From a virus: 29,054 nucleotides of DNA. The notes under the pieces are model-generated. The model searched no databases. It was given only the letters and a program-made list of their open reading frames with translations, and had not been told where the DNA came from. Where the stretch lies: the IMG/VR virus record IMGVR_UViG_3300031669_000178, positions 1-29,054 of that record; one strand, given 5' to 3'. This document shows positions 1 to 7,780 of the stretch, one piece after another (within the stretch, counting starts at the first letter, position 1; each line of letters opens with the position of its first letter). The translations under genes and the position numbers were made by a program.

Positions 1-32
1 TGCGTCATAGATCCGCTACGAGTTAAAGGTTT

Positions 33-110
33 ACAGGCCCCTAGCCTTGTACTAAGGCTCACAAGGCTCCAGGCTTGTCAGATAGGGGTTCTACAAGGCT
101 CCAGCCTTGT
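33..110. repeat. Three 18-bp palindromic repeats
   Basis: Three related 18-bp elements lie at 33-50, 61-78 and 93-110. The third, acaaggctccagccttgt, is a perfect inverted repeat with 8-bp arms around CC. The second differs from it at one base. The first (acaggcccctagccttgt) is degenerate on the left arm. Spacing between starts is 28 and 32 bp, close to three helical turns. This fits binding by a dimeric protein, but that role is inferred. The array may continue to the left of the window. Confidence 0.6.
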
Positions 111-120
111 TCTAGGGCTA

Positions 121-351
121 ACTGTCACTACTGTCATGCTACTGTCATAGCGTTGTCGCAGGTCAGATACCCTAAATGACAGTAATGACAGTATGACAGT
201 AGATATGTAGGTCATAGGTTGTGATGTGTGTATGCGCTCTATAGGGGGGTGGAGTTGGAAACTTGCTGTCATGCCGTCATACTGTCATATCTGGTACCTG
301 ACCTGCGATGACGCGCTAAACCTACCGTCACGCCATCTGTCATATGACAGC
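121..351. repeat. Iteron-like array of ACTGTCAT motifs, putative replication origin
   Basis: The 8-mer ACTGTCAT, or a close variant, occurs in three triplets plus a palindrome. Plus-strand copies start at 121, 130 and 141. Minus-strand copies (ATGACAGT) start at 176, 185 and 193. Plus-strand copies start at 265, 273 and 281 and are exactly head to tail. A CTGTCATATGACAG palindrome occupies 337-350. The interval is visibly more AT-rich than the coding DNA around it, mostly between 170 and 240. It lies next to the 3' end of a primase/helicase gene. Iterons beside such genes are known from P4-like elements and many phages, so an origin is the leading reading. An operator array is the main alternative. 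Confidence 0.55.
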
Positions 352-353
352 AG

Positions 354-386
354 GAAGCCCCGCCGGTGGGTGGCCGACGGGGCTTC
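354..386 (-). terminator. Hairpin terminator of the primase operon
   Basis: An inverted repeat with 13-nt arms (354-366 and 374-386, one mismatch, GC-rich core GAAGCCCC/GGGGCTTC, 7-nt loop) starts 16 bp beyond the end of the primase gene. Read leftward it would end the HTH-primase transcript. There is no T tract, as is common for hairpin terminators of high-GC actinobacteria. Its right neighbour is coding, and its left neighbour is the repeat-rich origin-like region. Confidence 0.55.
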
Positions 387-402
387 TGGTGTCAACACGA
401 CA

Positions 403-2796
403 CTATTTACCGAAGAAGTTGTCCTGTGTCAACGCGTCACGAACCCTCAGGAGGTAGCCGCGAGCCGTGTTCGTGCGCGTCGCCTTCGCTCCGCGAGCAG
501 TCAACTCGCGGCCGAACGTCAGGATCCCCTTGGGGGTGATGTTGCCGGCCTCGCACCAGTTCTTGTAGCTCCGGTAGAGGTTGTCGACAGGTGTCATGAC
601 GTCACTCTCGACGACGCGTTCGGTCATCCACATGCCGAACTCGTCTTCCTCCTCGATGAAGCGCTCGGTGTCCATCGTCGCTTCGAGAGGCGCCTCGAGA
701 CCGCGGGTGCGCCACTCCTGGGTGCCGCGAACGGCCCAGGCGAGCACGCCGGGGAGCTCGTTCGCGATGATCCGAGCTGCGAGGTTGCGGTCGATCTCTT
801 CGTCAGGGATGCGGACAGGCCAGGAGATCAGGCGCAGTCGCCGCATGGTCGCCGGGTCGTGGTTGATGTGCGGGAGGTGGTTCGTCGTCATGTGGACCTT
901 GCCGACCATCTGGAATTCGCGGAAGTCCTGGCCCATCCCGCGCGCCACCATCGTCCCGCCGCCGCTGAGCCTCTTGATCGTCGCTTCGTCGAGTCTGGCG
1001 CCCTGTGTCGTCTCGTCAAGGGCGAGCCAGCGGCGGCCTTCCATCCGGGCGATGTCGGTCGGGTGCTGCTCCATCCTCTTCGCGAGCAGCGTGTTGCTCG
1101 GGACGGCTTGTGCGTAGTCGCCGAGCATCGCTGCGATCACCTTGAGGAAGACCGTCTTGCCGTTGTTGGTCTCGCCGTGGTGGAGAAAGAAGACCTGCTC
1201 GCCGACGTCGCCCGTGATCGAGTAGCCGACGATCCGCTGGAGATAGTCCCGCACGTCCTTGCTCGGGATGACGCGCTCGAGGAAGGCGACCCACTGCGGA
1301 CAGGTCGCTGCGGGGTCGTAGTTGACGGGGACCTGCTGGCGCATGAGCATCCCCGGCTGGGGGGCCATGAGCGCGCCGGAGACGAGGTCGAGCACGCCGT
1401 TCTTCACGTTCAGCAATCGGGGTTCTGCGTCGAACTCGAACGAGCACGCGTTGAGCACTCCCATGTACCGGATCATGGACGCCGCCGCTGAGATTCTCGC
1501 GGTGTAACGCTGGTCTGTATTCCACTTGAGGAACTCGATCCGCTCGCTCGTCGGCTCCTTCTTGCCGGGGCGCATCCCGAGGGTCTCGGAGTACAGCGGG
1601 GCCTCGAGAATCTTCGTCTGCTCGAGCATGTCGATCACGGCGCGCTCGCCTGCAGTGGCGGAGTCGATCCACCGGCCGTCGAGGAAGATGGCCCATATCT
1701 TGAGCTCGGGGATCCACCGGAGGCGGTCGTGGTAGAGCGCGACCGTGCGGTGCGCGTTGCCGAGGTCGTCCCAGGTGTACTTGCGCCAGGGCGTCACGCT
1801 CTGAGGCGGCTCTGTCACGCCATGGACCGTCGGCGTCCCGCCTGCGGCCATTGCTGCACCGATGATGTCCACCGGGGGCGCGGGGAACGGCGCCGGCTCG
1901 GCGCGGTGGAGTTGGGAGCGCCACTTCGCGGCGACGTCGTTCGGACCCCATTGCCCACCCGTCGGTGCGGCGTCGCGAAAATGCTCCCAGGCCTGCTCGA
2001 CGCTGAGCGGGTTCCAGTCCGCGAGCGCGATGGCCGCCATCCGGATCGCCTTGTCGGCCTGGAGCTTCTCCCAGCCGCGGCCGATCGAGTCGGTCTGGCC
2101 GATCGTCCACGACGCGCTCGCGCGCAGGTCCGACCGGATCCCCTCGATCGAGCTGGCGACGAAGGCGTCGATCCGCTGCTTCTCGGCCGGTGTCAGGGCG
2201 TCGTAGGCCACCGACGGCGTCGTCGTCTTGCGCATCTTCTCGGTCGGGGCCTGTGACTGCAGGTGCGCAACCCAGGAGGCCGGCAGCAGGGGCAGATCGG
2301 CGACCTTCGGGGCCTTGGTCGTCTCGGGGCCGTACCACCAGGCATAGGTGTGCCCGTCGGGGTGCAGGGAGGGAGAGACGATCGCGTAGCGGTGATTCCA
2401 GCGGATCGTCTCGATGCCCTCGCCGACGTCGCCGAAGCGGGACTCGACGCCCTCGGGCAGCCGGAAGAGATAGATCCCGCTGGTTCCGTCCGTCTTGGAG
2501 CTCGAGCGCCACGTGGGCGGCAGCGGGCCGAGGATCTCCTGCAGGCGGGCGTAGGTCGCCATGCCGGCGGCCTTGTAGGCGTCGATGTCGATGCCGACGA
2601 CGTCGTGCGGTAGGCGCAGGGCGATGTTCGAGTCGGGGTTGGTCTCCGACCAACTCTCCACGTCGGCATAGGACGGGTAGTAGTCGACGCCGCCCGTCGT
2701 GCCGTCGGGAGGCGGAGTCTTCTTGCCGTTGGGGAGCGGGAGAGGTGCCCATCCGGCCTGGTGGTAGTGCCGGGCGTACTCTCCGAATCCTGTCAC
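403..2796 (-). CDS. Primase-polymerase / SF3 helicase (D5-like)
   Basis: A 797-residue bifunctional replication protein that should prime and unwind phage DNA at the origin. Residues 1-180 resemble the archaeo-eukaryotic prim-pol domain: the metal-binding GIDID lies at 68-72 and the HRYAIVSPS segment at 135-143. The usual motif II histidine is not obvious in SGIYLF (106-111), which resembles the SGIR form I recall in actinophage homologues. The C-terminal half is an SF3/D5 helicase: Walker A GETNNGKT at 541-548, Walker B ending in LDE at 593-595, sensor-like TTNHLP at 637-642, and an arginine-finger region MRRLRL at 651-656. The last 80 residues look like a D5-type winged-helix tail. The GTG start overlaps the upstream HTH stop as GTGA, so the two are probably translationally coupled. 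The gene runs opposite to the structural genes. Confidence 0.9.
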   Translation of the reverse strand: MTGFGEYARHYHQAGWAPLPLPNGKKTPPPDGTTGGVDYYPSYADVESWSETNPDSNIALRLPHDVVGIDIDAYKAAGMATYARLQEILGPLPPTWRSSSKTDGTSGIYLFRLPEGVESRFGDVGEGIETIRWNHRYAIVSPSLHPDGHTYAWWYGPETTKAPKVADLPLLPASWVAHLQSQAPTEKMRKTTTPSVAYDALTPAEKQRIDAFVASSIEGIRSDLRASASWTIGQTDSIGRGWEKLQADKAIRMAAIALADWNPLSVEQAWEHFRDAAPTGGQWGPNDVAAKWRSQLHRAEPAPFPAPPVDIIGAAMAAGGTPTVHGVTEPPQSVTPWRKYTWDDLGNAHRTVALYHDRLRWIPELKIWAIFLDGRWIDSATAGERAVIDMLEQTKILEAPLYSETLGMRPGKKEPTSERIEFLKWNTDQRYTARISAAASMIRYMGVLNACSFEFDAEPRLLNVKNGVLDLVSGALMAPQPGMLMRQQVPVNYDPAATCPQWVAFLERVIPSKDVRDYLQRIVGYSITGDVGEQVFFLHHGETNNGKTVFLKVIAAMLGDYAQAVPSNTLLAKRMEQHPTDIARMEGRRWLALDETTQGARLDEATIKRLSGGGTMVARGMGQDFREFQMVGKVHMTTNHLPHINHDPATMRRLRLISWPVRIPDEEIDRNLAARIIANELPGVLAWAVRGTQEWRTRGLEAPLEATMDTERFIEEEDEFGMWMTERVVESDVMTPVDNLYRSYKNWCEAGNITPKGILTFGRELTARGAKATRTNTARGYLLRVRDALTQDNFFGK

Positions 2797-2978
2797 TTAG
2801 AACTAGCCACGACGACGCGGCTGGCGACATACGCTTCGAGGGCAGAGCGCTGATACCAGATGCGCCCCTCGATCTTCACGTAGTCGGGGCCTCGTCGCTG
2901 GTATCGCCAGGTCACCAGCGTGCGTCCCTCGACGTGGAGGATCGCGGCTACTTCCGCGGGCGAGAGCAGTTGGTCCAC
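2793..2978 (-). CDS. Small helix-turn-helix (AlpA/excisionase-type) protein
   Basis: A 61-residue DNA-binding protein of the HTH_17/AlpA/excisionase-like group. The N-terminal SPAEVAAILHVEGRTLVTW forms the helix-turn-helix. The wing follows with R-G-P-D-Y-V-K-I and W-Y-Q-R-S-A-L-E-A-Y, the standard pattern of this family. The GTG start at 2978 is preceded by a strong TAGGAGGA ribosome binding site. Its stop overlaps the primase GTG start by 4 bp, so it is the first gene of a two-gene leftward operon. A role as regulator or replication accessory factor acting at the nearby repeats is plausible. A recombination directionality factor is possible, but no integrase is seen. Confidence 0.8.
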   Translation of the reverse strand: MDQLLSPAEVAAILHVEGRTLVTWRYQRRGPDYVKIEGRIWYQRSALEAYVASRVVVASSK

Positions 2979-3077
2979 AGGTTCCTCCTAGGATGGGGCG
3001 ACTCGAAGGACTATACACGCGGGGTAGACATGAGTACAGTCGGCGTCCATAGCAATCTCAAGCAACCGGAGGCCTAG
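2979..3077. promoter_or_regulatory. Divergent intergenic promoter region
   Basis: This 99-bp gap separates the leftward HTH-primase operon from the rightward gene cluster and should hold both promoters. On the minus strand a TATAGT -10-like box (3010-3015) lies 31 nt before the HTH start, with no good -35. On the plus strand TAGACA (3025-3030) is a possible -10, again without a clear -35. The two candidates lie within 20 bp of each other, so one regulator could control both directions. Assignment is by eye only. Confidence 0.35.
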
Positions 3078-3350
3078 ATGACTGCCCTCTCGCCCGACAT
3101 CGACACCCTCGAGTCGCTCGACTTCGCCATCCCGTGCATCGGGGTCGACTGCTCGAACGCGGCCGAGTGGACCGGGGACACGTGGTGCTCGGTGGGTCAG
3201 CACAGGATCACCACGATGCTGTGCACCCCCTGTCGCGACGCATGGGTCGAGTTGGTCCAGAGATCTCGGGAAGCCATCGGGAACAAGGCTCCAGTCCGGT
3301 GCCTGGCCCACCTGTGCGCCGTTCCTGACCTCGTGTGGGTGCACCTGTGA
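3078..3350 (+). CDS. Small Cys-rich (zinc-binding-like) protein
   Basis: A 90-residue protein I do not recognise. It has C20-x4-C25, C37, H42, C49-x2-C52, C75 and C80, with C-x2-C arranged as in zinc ribbon or treble-clef folds, so metal binding is likely but unproven. The start at 3078 has a good CCGGAGG ribosome binding site. Its end overlaps the helicase gene (GTGA at 3347-3350), which implies coupled translation. Being first in the rightward cluster and coupled to a helicase, it may be a small replication or DNA-processing partner. That is inference from position alone. Confidence 0.7.
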   Translation: MTALSPDIDTLESLDFAIPCIGVDCSNAAEWTGDTWCSVGQHRITTMLCTPCRDAWVELVQRSREAIGNKAPVRCLAHLCAVPDLVWVHL

Positions 3351-5038
3351 GCACAGCGCTCGACGACGTCCTGGCCCACCTCGGCTACGCTCACCGGCCC
3401 CAGCAGGACGCGCTCTTCGCCCACCTCATGACCATCGACGGCGGCGGCGTCATCGCCCAGGCCGGCACGGGCACGGGCAAGAGCATCGCTGTGCTCGCCG
3501 CGGCGGCCGAGTTGGCCGAGGTCCACGGCCTGCCCTCGCTCGTGGTGTGTCCGACCAACATCTTGCTCGACCAGTACATCGAGACGGACGCTCCGGGCGT
3601 CGAGGCCTCTTTGGGGGTCCGTGTGCGCGCGCTCAAGGGGCGCAACCACTACCTCTGCGCGAGCGCCCCCGGCTGGCTGGTCGCCCGTGACCCTCGCGCG
3701 GCGCACGCGCTCGCAGAGCGGCTGAATGACCGCAGCAAGGTTCAGGAGACGCTCGACACCTACTATGGGTGCCCGGGGAGCGACGAGTGCGACCCGGATG
3801 GCGTCTGTCACTACCGGATGGCGAAGGAACGCTTGCAGGACGCCGACATCATCATCACGAACGCGCACCTGCTCATCATCGACGCCCAGCTCAAGGCGGC
3901 CAGCGAGGACGGGCCACGGATCTTCCCGGACCTCGGCGCCATCTTCGTTGACGAGGCGCACGCGCTCGAGGAGGTGGCCCGCGGCTTCACCGAGAGCTCG
4001 ATCAACCTCGCGACCGTCGACTCCATGGGGCACTACGGCGCGCCACTGGTGGCCCTCATGAGGACGTGGGAGCGCCAGGTGCGCGAGCCGCGCGAGATCG
4101 GCACCCACCTCATGCCGCACCTCGCTGCAGCGTTGCGCACCCTCAAGATGTGGAAGCCCGAGGAGAGCGAGCGGCCGAGCCAGCGCAAGTACGACGTCGC
4201 GCGCGCGGCGCAGAACATCCTGCTCGCCGGCGAGCGTGGGGTCTTCGCTGACGGTCACCGCGTGCTCTGGTTCGATCCGCCGAAGGACAAGAAGATGTCG
4301 CGCGTCGTCGGAACCGACATCAACCTCTCGGCGATGATGGGCCAGATCCTCCACGCCCAGCCGTTCGCCATGGTCTCGGCCACCATCCCCTCGACGCTCT
4401 CGCGGGCGCTCGGCGTGCCTGAGGCGCGCTTCATCGACGTCGGGCACCCGTTCGACTACGCCCGGCAGGCCGCCATCGGCTTCTCGGCCCTGCCAGGGGA
4501 CTATCGCTCGTCTCAGAGCCCCGCGAACATGGCCCAGCGCGCCGACGAGCTCGCCCAGAAGGTGCTCGACATCGGCGGCGGCGCCCTACTCCTGTTCAGC
4601 TCGTTCCGCGACCTGGACTTCGTCTACGCCCGGATCGCGCTGCGACTGAGGTCCGCGGGGATCACCGTGCTCATTCAGGAGCGCGACTCCGACAAGAATC
4701 GGCTCGCGGACATGTTCAAGAAGGATGGGAACGCCGTGCTGTTCGGCTCCGCGTCGTTCGCCACCGGCTTCGACTGCCCCGGTGACGCGTTGCGCATGGT
4801 CTCGCTCTGGAAGCTGCCCTATCCGGGGCTGGACCCTGTCACGCGGGCGATCAGCGCCGCCAGTCGCCAGCGCTACGAGGACATGATGCTCGTGGCGTCC
4901 GTGCAGGCGATCGGACGGCTGATCCGCACGTCGACGGACTACGGCACCGTGTGGGTGGCCGACTCGCGAGGCCGCGAGAAGTTGATCGCACGCAGCGATC
5001 CGATGACTGCCCACCTTCGGGAGTTCGCGCCGCTATGA
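3347..5038 (+). CDS. DinG/XPD-type superfamily 2 helicase with Fe-S cysteines
   Basis: A 563-residue ATP-dependent DNA helicase. From the GTG at 3347: Walker A AGTGTGKS at 39-46, motif Ia-like VVCPTN at about 66-71, four cysteines (C104, C142, C148, C154) matching the iron-sulphur domain of the XPD/DinG family, TNAHLL around 171-176, and the DEAH box in VDEAHALEE at about 201-209. The C-terminal domain has FATGFDCPG (motif V-like) and QAIGRLIRT (motif VI). I prefer 3347 over the in-frame GTG at 3335 because it gives the 4-bp GTGA overlap with the preceding gene. These helicases unwind 5' to 3' in repair and replication. Here it probably serves phage DNA replication or recombination before packaging. 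Confidence 0.88.
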   Translation: MSTALDDVLAHLGYAHRPQQDALFAHLMTIDGGGVIAQAGTGTGKSIAVLAAAAELAEVHGLPSLVVCPTNILLDQYIETDAPGVEASLGVRVRALKGRNHYLCASAPGWLVARDPRAAHALAERLNDRSKVQETLDTYYGCPGSDECDPDGVCHYRMAKERLQDADIIITNAHLLIIDAQLKAASEDGPRIFPDLGAIFVDEAHALEEVARGFTESSINLATVDSMGHYGAPLVALMRTWERQVREPREIGTHLMPHLAAALRTLKMWKPEESERPSQRKYDVARAAQNILLAGERGVFADGHRVLWFDPPKDKKMSRVVGTDINLSAMMGQILHAQPFAMVSATIPSTLSRALGVPEARFIDVGHPFDYARQAAIGFSALPGDYRSSQSPANMAQRADELAQKVLDIGGGALLLFSSFRDLDFVYARIALRLRSAGITVLIQERDSDKNRLADMFKKDGNAVLFGSASFATGFDCPGDALRMVSLWKLPYPGLDPVTRAISAASRQRYEDMMLVASVQAIGRLIRTSTDYGTVWVADSRGREKLIARSDPMTAHLREFAPL

Positions 5039-5067
5039 TGGCCTCACGGCGCTCAAAGTGGCGCCGT
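5034..5067 (+). promoter_or_regulatory. TATGAT box followed by TCAAA-loop hairpin
   Basis: The TATGAT hexamer at 5034-5039 overlaps the helicase stop. Six bases further on is a perfect 7-bp stem (ACGGCGC 5046-5052, GCGCCGT 5061-5067) around the 8-nt loop TCAAAGTG. It sits 45 bp before the small terminase gene. It could be a promoter with a structured 5' end, or a weak terminator after the helicase gene. A similar arrangement occurs at 12987-13018. Confidence 0.4.
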
Positions 5068-5112
5068 TGAACGACGTACAAGCGACGTTGTCGACGAGGA
5101 AGAGGAAGAGCT

Positions 5113-5613
5113 GTGTCTGCTTCTCGAGGTCCCATTCCTCACCGCACAGAAGAGCGCCGTCGCGAGAACGCCCCCTCGGACGGTCTTGAGGTCACGAAGG
5201 CCCCGGCCGCCGCGGAAGTCACCATCCCTGATCCGGACGAAGACTGGCACATCATCGCGAACGACTGGTACGTCTCCCTGACTGAGAGCGGCCAGTCCCG
5301 GTTCTACGAGCCGAGCGACTGGATGACCGCCTATCTGCTCGCTGAGCAGATCTCGCGCTTGCTCAAGCCGCGCTTCGTCGGGTTCCAGCAGTATGCGGAC
5401 GGTGGCACAGAGCCGGTCATTCGCAGCATCCCGATGGCTGGCGCTGACGTGACGGCCCTGCTGCGCGGCATGACGTCGCTCATGGTCACCGAGGGCGACC
5501 GTCGTCGTGCACGCCTCGAGCTGCAGCGCAGCGGCGAGGACGAAGGCCCTTCCGCGTCGGTCACCGCGATCACCGATGCTCGGAGCGCTCTGACGCTCGT
5601 GCCGACGCCATGA
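5113..5613 (+). CDS. terS: Terminase small subunit
   Basis: A 166-residue protein expected to recognise phage DNA and hand it to the large terminase. The core (about residues 44-130) has the pattern DWYVSLTESGQSRFYEPSDW, then helices ending in TEGDRRRARLELQR, which I recognise from actinophage small terminase subunits. The first 40 residues are charged and probably disordered. The GTG start is preceded by GAGGAAGAG. It overlaps the next gene by 4 bp (ATGA) and lies two genes upstream of the large subunit, which supports the call. A DNA recognition site (cos or pac) could lie in the preceding gap, but I cannot identify one. Confidence 0.72.
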   Translation: MSASRGPIPHRTEERRRENAPSDGLEVTKAPAAAEVTIPDPDEDWHIIANDWYVSLTESGQSRFYEPSDWMTAYLLAEQISRLLKPRFVGFQQYADGGTEPVIRSIPMAGADVTALLRGMTSLMVTEGDRRRARLELQRSGEDEGPSASVTAITDARSALTLVPTP

Positions 5614-5873
5614 TCTATGTACTCGCTCGAGACCTGAACGAGGCGCTCCAGTGGGCCTTGTTTCACGGGCTTGAGAGAATCGACTGGACGTACCTCGGTT
5701 CATCGAGAAGCACGGAAGGGCTTCGCTTCACAGAGGTCGACCGGATCGTGCACTGCGCGATGGCCGTGGAGCACCCCTCCTCGTTCGAGATCGTCGACGC
5801 CATCGAGCGCTCTCTCGTGAAGTCGAAGATGACCGAGACGCTGTATGGAAGTCTTGTCCGTCAGGAGGTGTGA
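5610..5873 (+). CDS. Hypothetical protein between the terminase subunits
   Basis: An 87-residue protein of unknown function. It starts by a 4-bp ATGA overlap with the small terminase gene and ends one base before the large terminase start, so it is embedded in the packaging operon. It has no signal peptide or membrane segment. The opening MIYVLARDLNEALQWA and the following W-x-Y-L and GLRFTEVDRIV segments resemble small unknown proteins often found next to terminases in actinophages. A packaging accessory role is only suggested by position. Confidence 0.72.
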   Translation: MIYVLARDLNEALQWALFHGLERIDWTYLGSSRSTEGLRFTEVDRIVHCAMAVEHPSSFEIVDAIERSLVKSKMTETLYGSLVRQEV

Positions 5874-5874
5874 G

Positions 5875-7755
5875 ATGTCCACTCTCTTGACCGCTCCTCT
5901 TCCTTCGGCTGAGCCCCACTGCCTCGGGCCGGTCTGGCAGAAGAACCCTGACGGCTCCTGGAAGCTCCCTGAGATCACCCTCGGCTGGGAGGTCATCGGG
6001 TGGATCGCAGAGAACCTCCTGCTCGACGGTGAGCCGATCCGGCTGACTCTTGAGCAGATGCGGTTCGTGCTGTGGATGTACGCGTTGCGCCCCGACGGGC
6101 GCTTCCTGTACACCGACATGGTCCTGCAGCGCATGAAGGGGTGGGGCAAGGACCCCTTGGCCGCCGTTCTCGCTGCGGTGGAGTTCGTCGGTCCCTGCCG
6201 GTTCTCGCACTGGGCCACCGAGGTCGACGTGCAGAAGGCGGCCAAGCGGGGCCGGGTCGTCAACGTCGGCGACCCGATCGCTCGCGACAACCCCTCGGCG
6301 TGGGTTCAGATTGTCGCCGTCAGTCAGGAGCAGACGAAGAACACCGCCGTACTGCTCGCCGGCATGTTCACGAAGGCGTGCATCGCGAAGCACGGCATCG
6401 ACGTCGGCAAGGAGAAGACTTACGCCTACCACGGCGCTCGACGCATCGAGATCGCCTCGAGTGCCTGGCGTTCGATGGAGGGAAACCGTCCTACCTTCGT
6501 GATCCGCAACGAGACCCACCACTGGCGCTCGGCCAACGAGGGCCACGAGTTGCAGGCCGTGACGCGACGCAACCTGGCGAAGGGCCAGGGCGGCCAGAAC
6601 CGTGGCCTGGCGATCACGAACGCCTACTCTCCCGGCGAGGACTCGGTCGCCCAACGTCAGCGCGAGGCGTACCTCGACGTCCTCGAAGGGCGCTCTGTCG
6701 ACACCGGGGTGCTCTACGACTCGCTCGAGGCGCCGCTCGGATCCACCCTGATCCCGCCGTACACGTACGTCAAGGACGGCATGGCCGTCACCGAGCTTCG
6801 CGACGCCGACAACTCTCCGGTCCCCCCGAGCTCGGAGGTGATCCGGGAGCATCTCCGCCGCATCCTGGAGGTCGTGCGCGGCGACGCCCTCTGGCTCGAC
6901 ATCGAGACGCTGACGAACGAGATCCTCAACGGCGAGACCAGCCAGGAGACGGCCAAGCGCTTCTACTTCAACTCGATCTCTCTCGGCGACGACGCCAGCT
7001 TCGACTCCGACGACATCACTGCCACGATCGACCCTGAGGTTCTCGAGAAGCGCCACGGCTGGGAAGGCGACCCGCTGCGGATTAGCTGGCTCAAGATCTC
7101 TCCGAGGGATCCCATCGTGATCTTCGGCGACGGGTCGAAGTCGAACGACTCGACGGGACTCGTCGGATGTCGGGTCTCGGACGGCTACCTGTTCACCATC
7201 GGCGTGTGGAAGAAGCCCCCCGGCGACCGGGGCCGCGCCTGGATGGCGCCGCGCGAGGAGATCGACATGCGGGTGCGCGAGACGTTCAGCAGGTTCAACG
7301 TCGTCGCATTCTGGTTCGATCCCTCACACACGAAGAACGATGAGGACTCCACGAGGTACTGGGATGGCCTGGTCGATGCGTGGCACCAGGAGTTCGGCAG
7401 CCGTCTCGTGGCATGGGCGCAGCAGTCTGGGGACCGGCGATCGGCCGTCGGGTGGGACATGACCTCGCCAGCACGTCAGGTAGCGTTCGTCGAGGCGGTG
7501 GAGCGCTTCACCGACGAGATGGAGAGCCACGCCCTGACTCATGACGGCCACCCTGACCTTGTCGATCACCTTCGTAACGCACGCAGGAACATGACCGCGG
7601 CCGGGCTCTCCGTGAGCAAGATCAGTCGCTCGAGCAAGAAGAAGATCGACCTCGCGGTGTGCGCCATTGGCGCACGGATGCTTCGTCGTGTCGTGATGAA
7701 CCTCGACACGGAGACGAAGACCCCCGCGAAGGTCTGGTGGGCACCAGTAGACTAA
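5875..7755 (+). CDS. terL: Terminase large subunit
   Basis: The 626-residue packaging motor: an ATPase that pumps DNA through the portal plus a nuclease that cuts the concatemer. The ATPase domain has an atypical Walker A, RMKGWGKDP (about 86-94), where D follows the lysine instead of the usual S/T. FVIRNETHHW at about 208-217 supplies the Walker B/catalytic E (E213). The RNase H-like nuclease domain offers D419 (FGDGS), D482 (WFDPS) and D592 (KIDLAV) as metal ligands. I chose ATG 5875 rather than the in-frame ATG at 5845 because AGGAGG lies 7 nt upstream and the start then follows the previous stop directly. The portal gene is next, as expected. Confidence 0.92.
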   Translation: MSTLLTAPLPSAEPHCLGPVWQKNPDGSWKLPEITLGWEVIGWIAENLLLDGEPIRLTLEQMRFVLWMYALRPDGRFLYTDMVLQRMKGWGKDPLAAVLAAVEFVGPCRFSHWATEVDVQKAAKRGRVVNVGDPIARDNPSAWVQIVAVSQEQTKNTAVLLAGMFTKACIAKHGIDVGKEKTYAYHGARRIEIASSAWRSMEGNRPTFVIRNETHHWRSANEGHELQAVTRRNLAKGQGGQNRGLAITNAYSPGEDSVAQRQREAYLDVLEGRSVDTGVLYDSLEAPLGSTLIPPYTYVKDGMAVTELRDADNSPVPPSSEVIREHLRRILEVVRGDALWLDIETLTNEILNGETSQETAKRFYFNSISLGDDASFDSDDITATIDPEVLEKRHGWEGDPLRISWLKISPRDPIVIFGDGSKSNDSTGLVGCRVSDGYLFTIGVWKKPPGDRGRAWMAPREEIDMRVRETFSRFNVVAFWFDPSHTKNDEDSTRYWDGLVDAWHQEFGSRLVAWAQQSGDRRSAVGWDMTSPARQVAFVEAVERFTDEMESHALTHDGHPDLVDHLRNARRNMTAAGLSVSKISRSSKKKIDLAVCAIGARMLRRVVMNLDTETKTPAKVWWAPVD

Positions 7756-7780
7756 CCTCACTCGACCAGGGAGAGCACAG

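Noticed and set aside
78-272. A 64-residue minus-strand frame in the left non-coding region
   Set aside because: It runs across the repeats, has no ribosome binding site of note and no recognisable product.
121-351. CRISPR-like array
   Set aside because: The motifs are only 8 bp, occur on both strands and have almost no spacer, so this is not a CRISPR array.
226-2830. Long open frames (421, 604, 295 aa and others) overlapping the primase
   Set aside because: They are shadows of the primase frame with Arg/Ala/Pro-rich products and no motif, while the 797-residue frame has clear prim-pol and helicase motifs.
5845-5875. Upstream in-frame ATG (5845) for the large terminase
   Set aside because: It overlaps the previous gene by 29 bp without a ribosome binding site, while ATG 5875 has AGGAGG at 7 nt.
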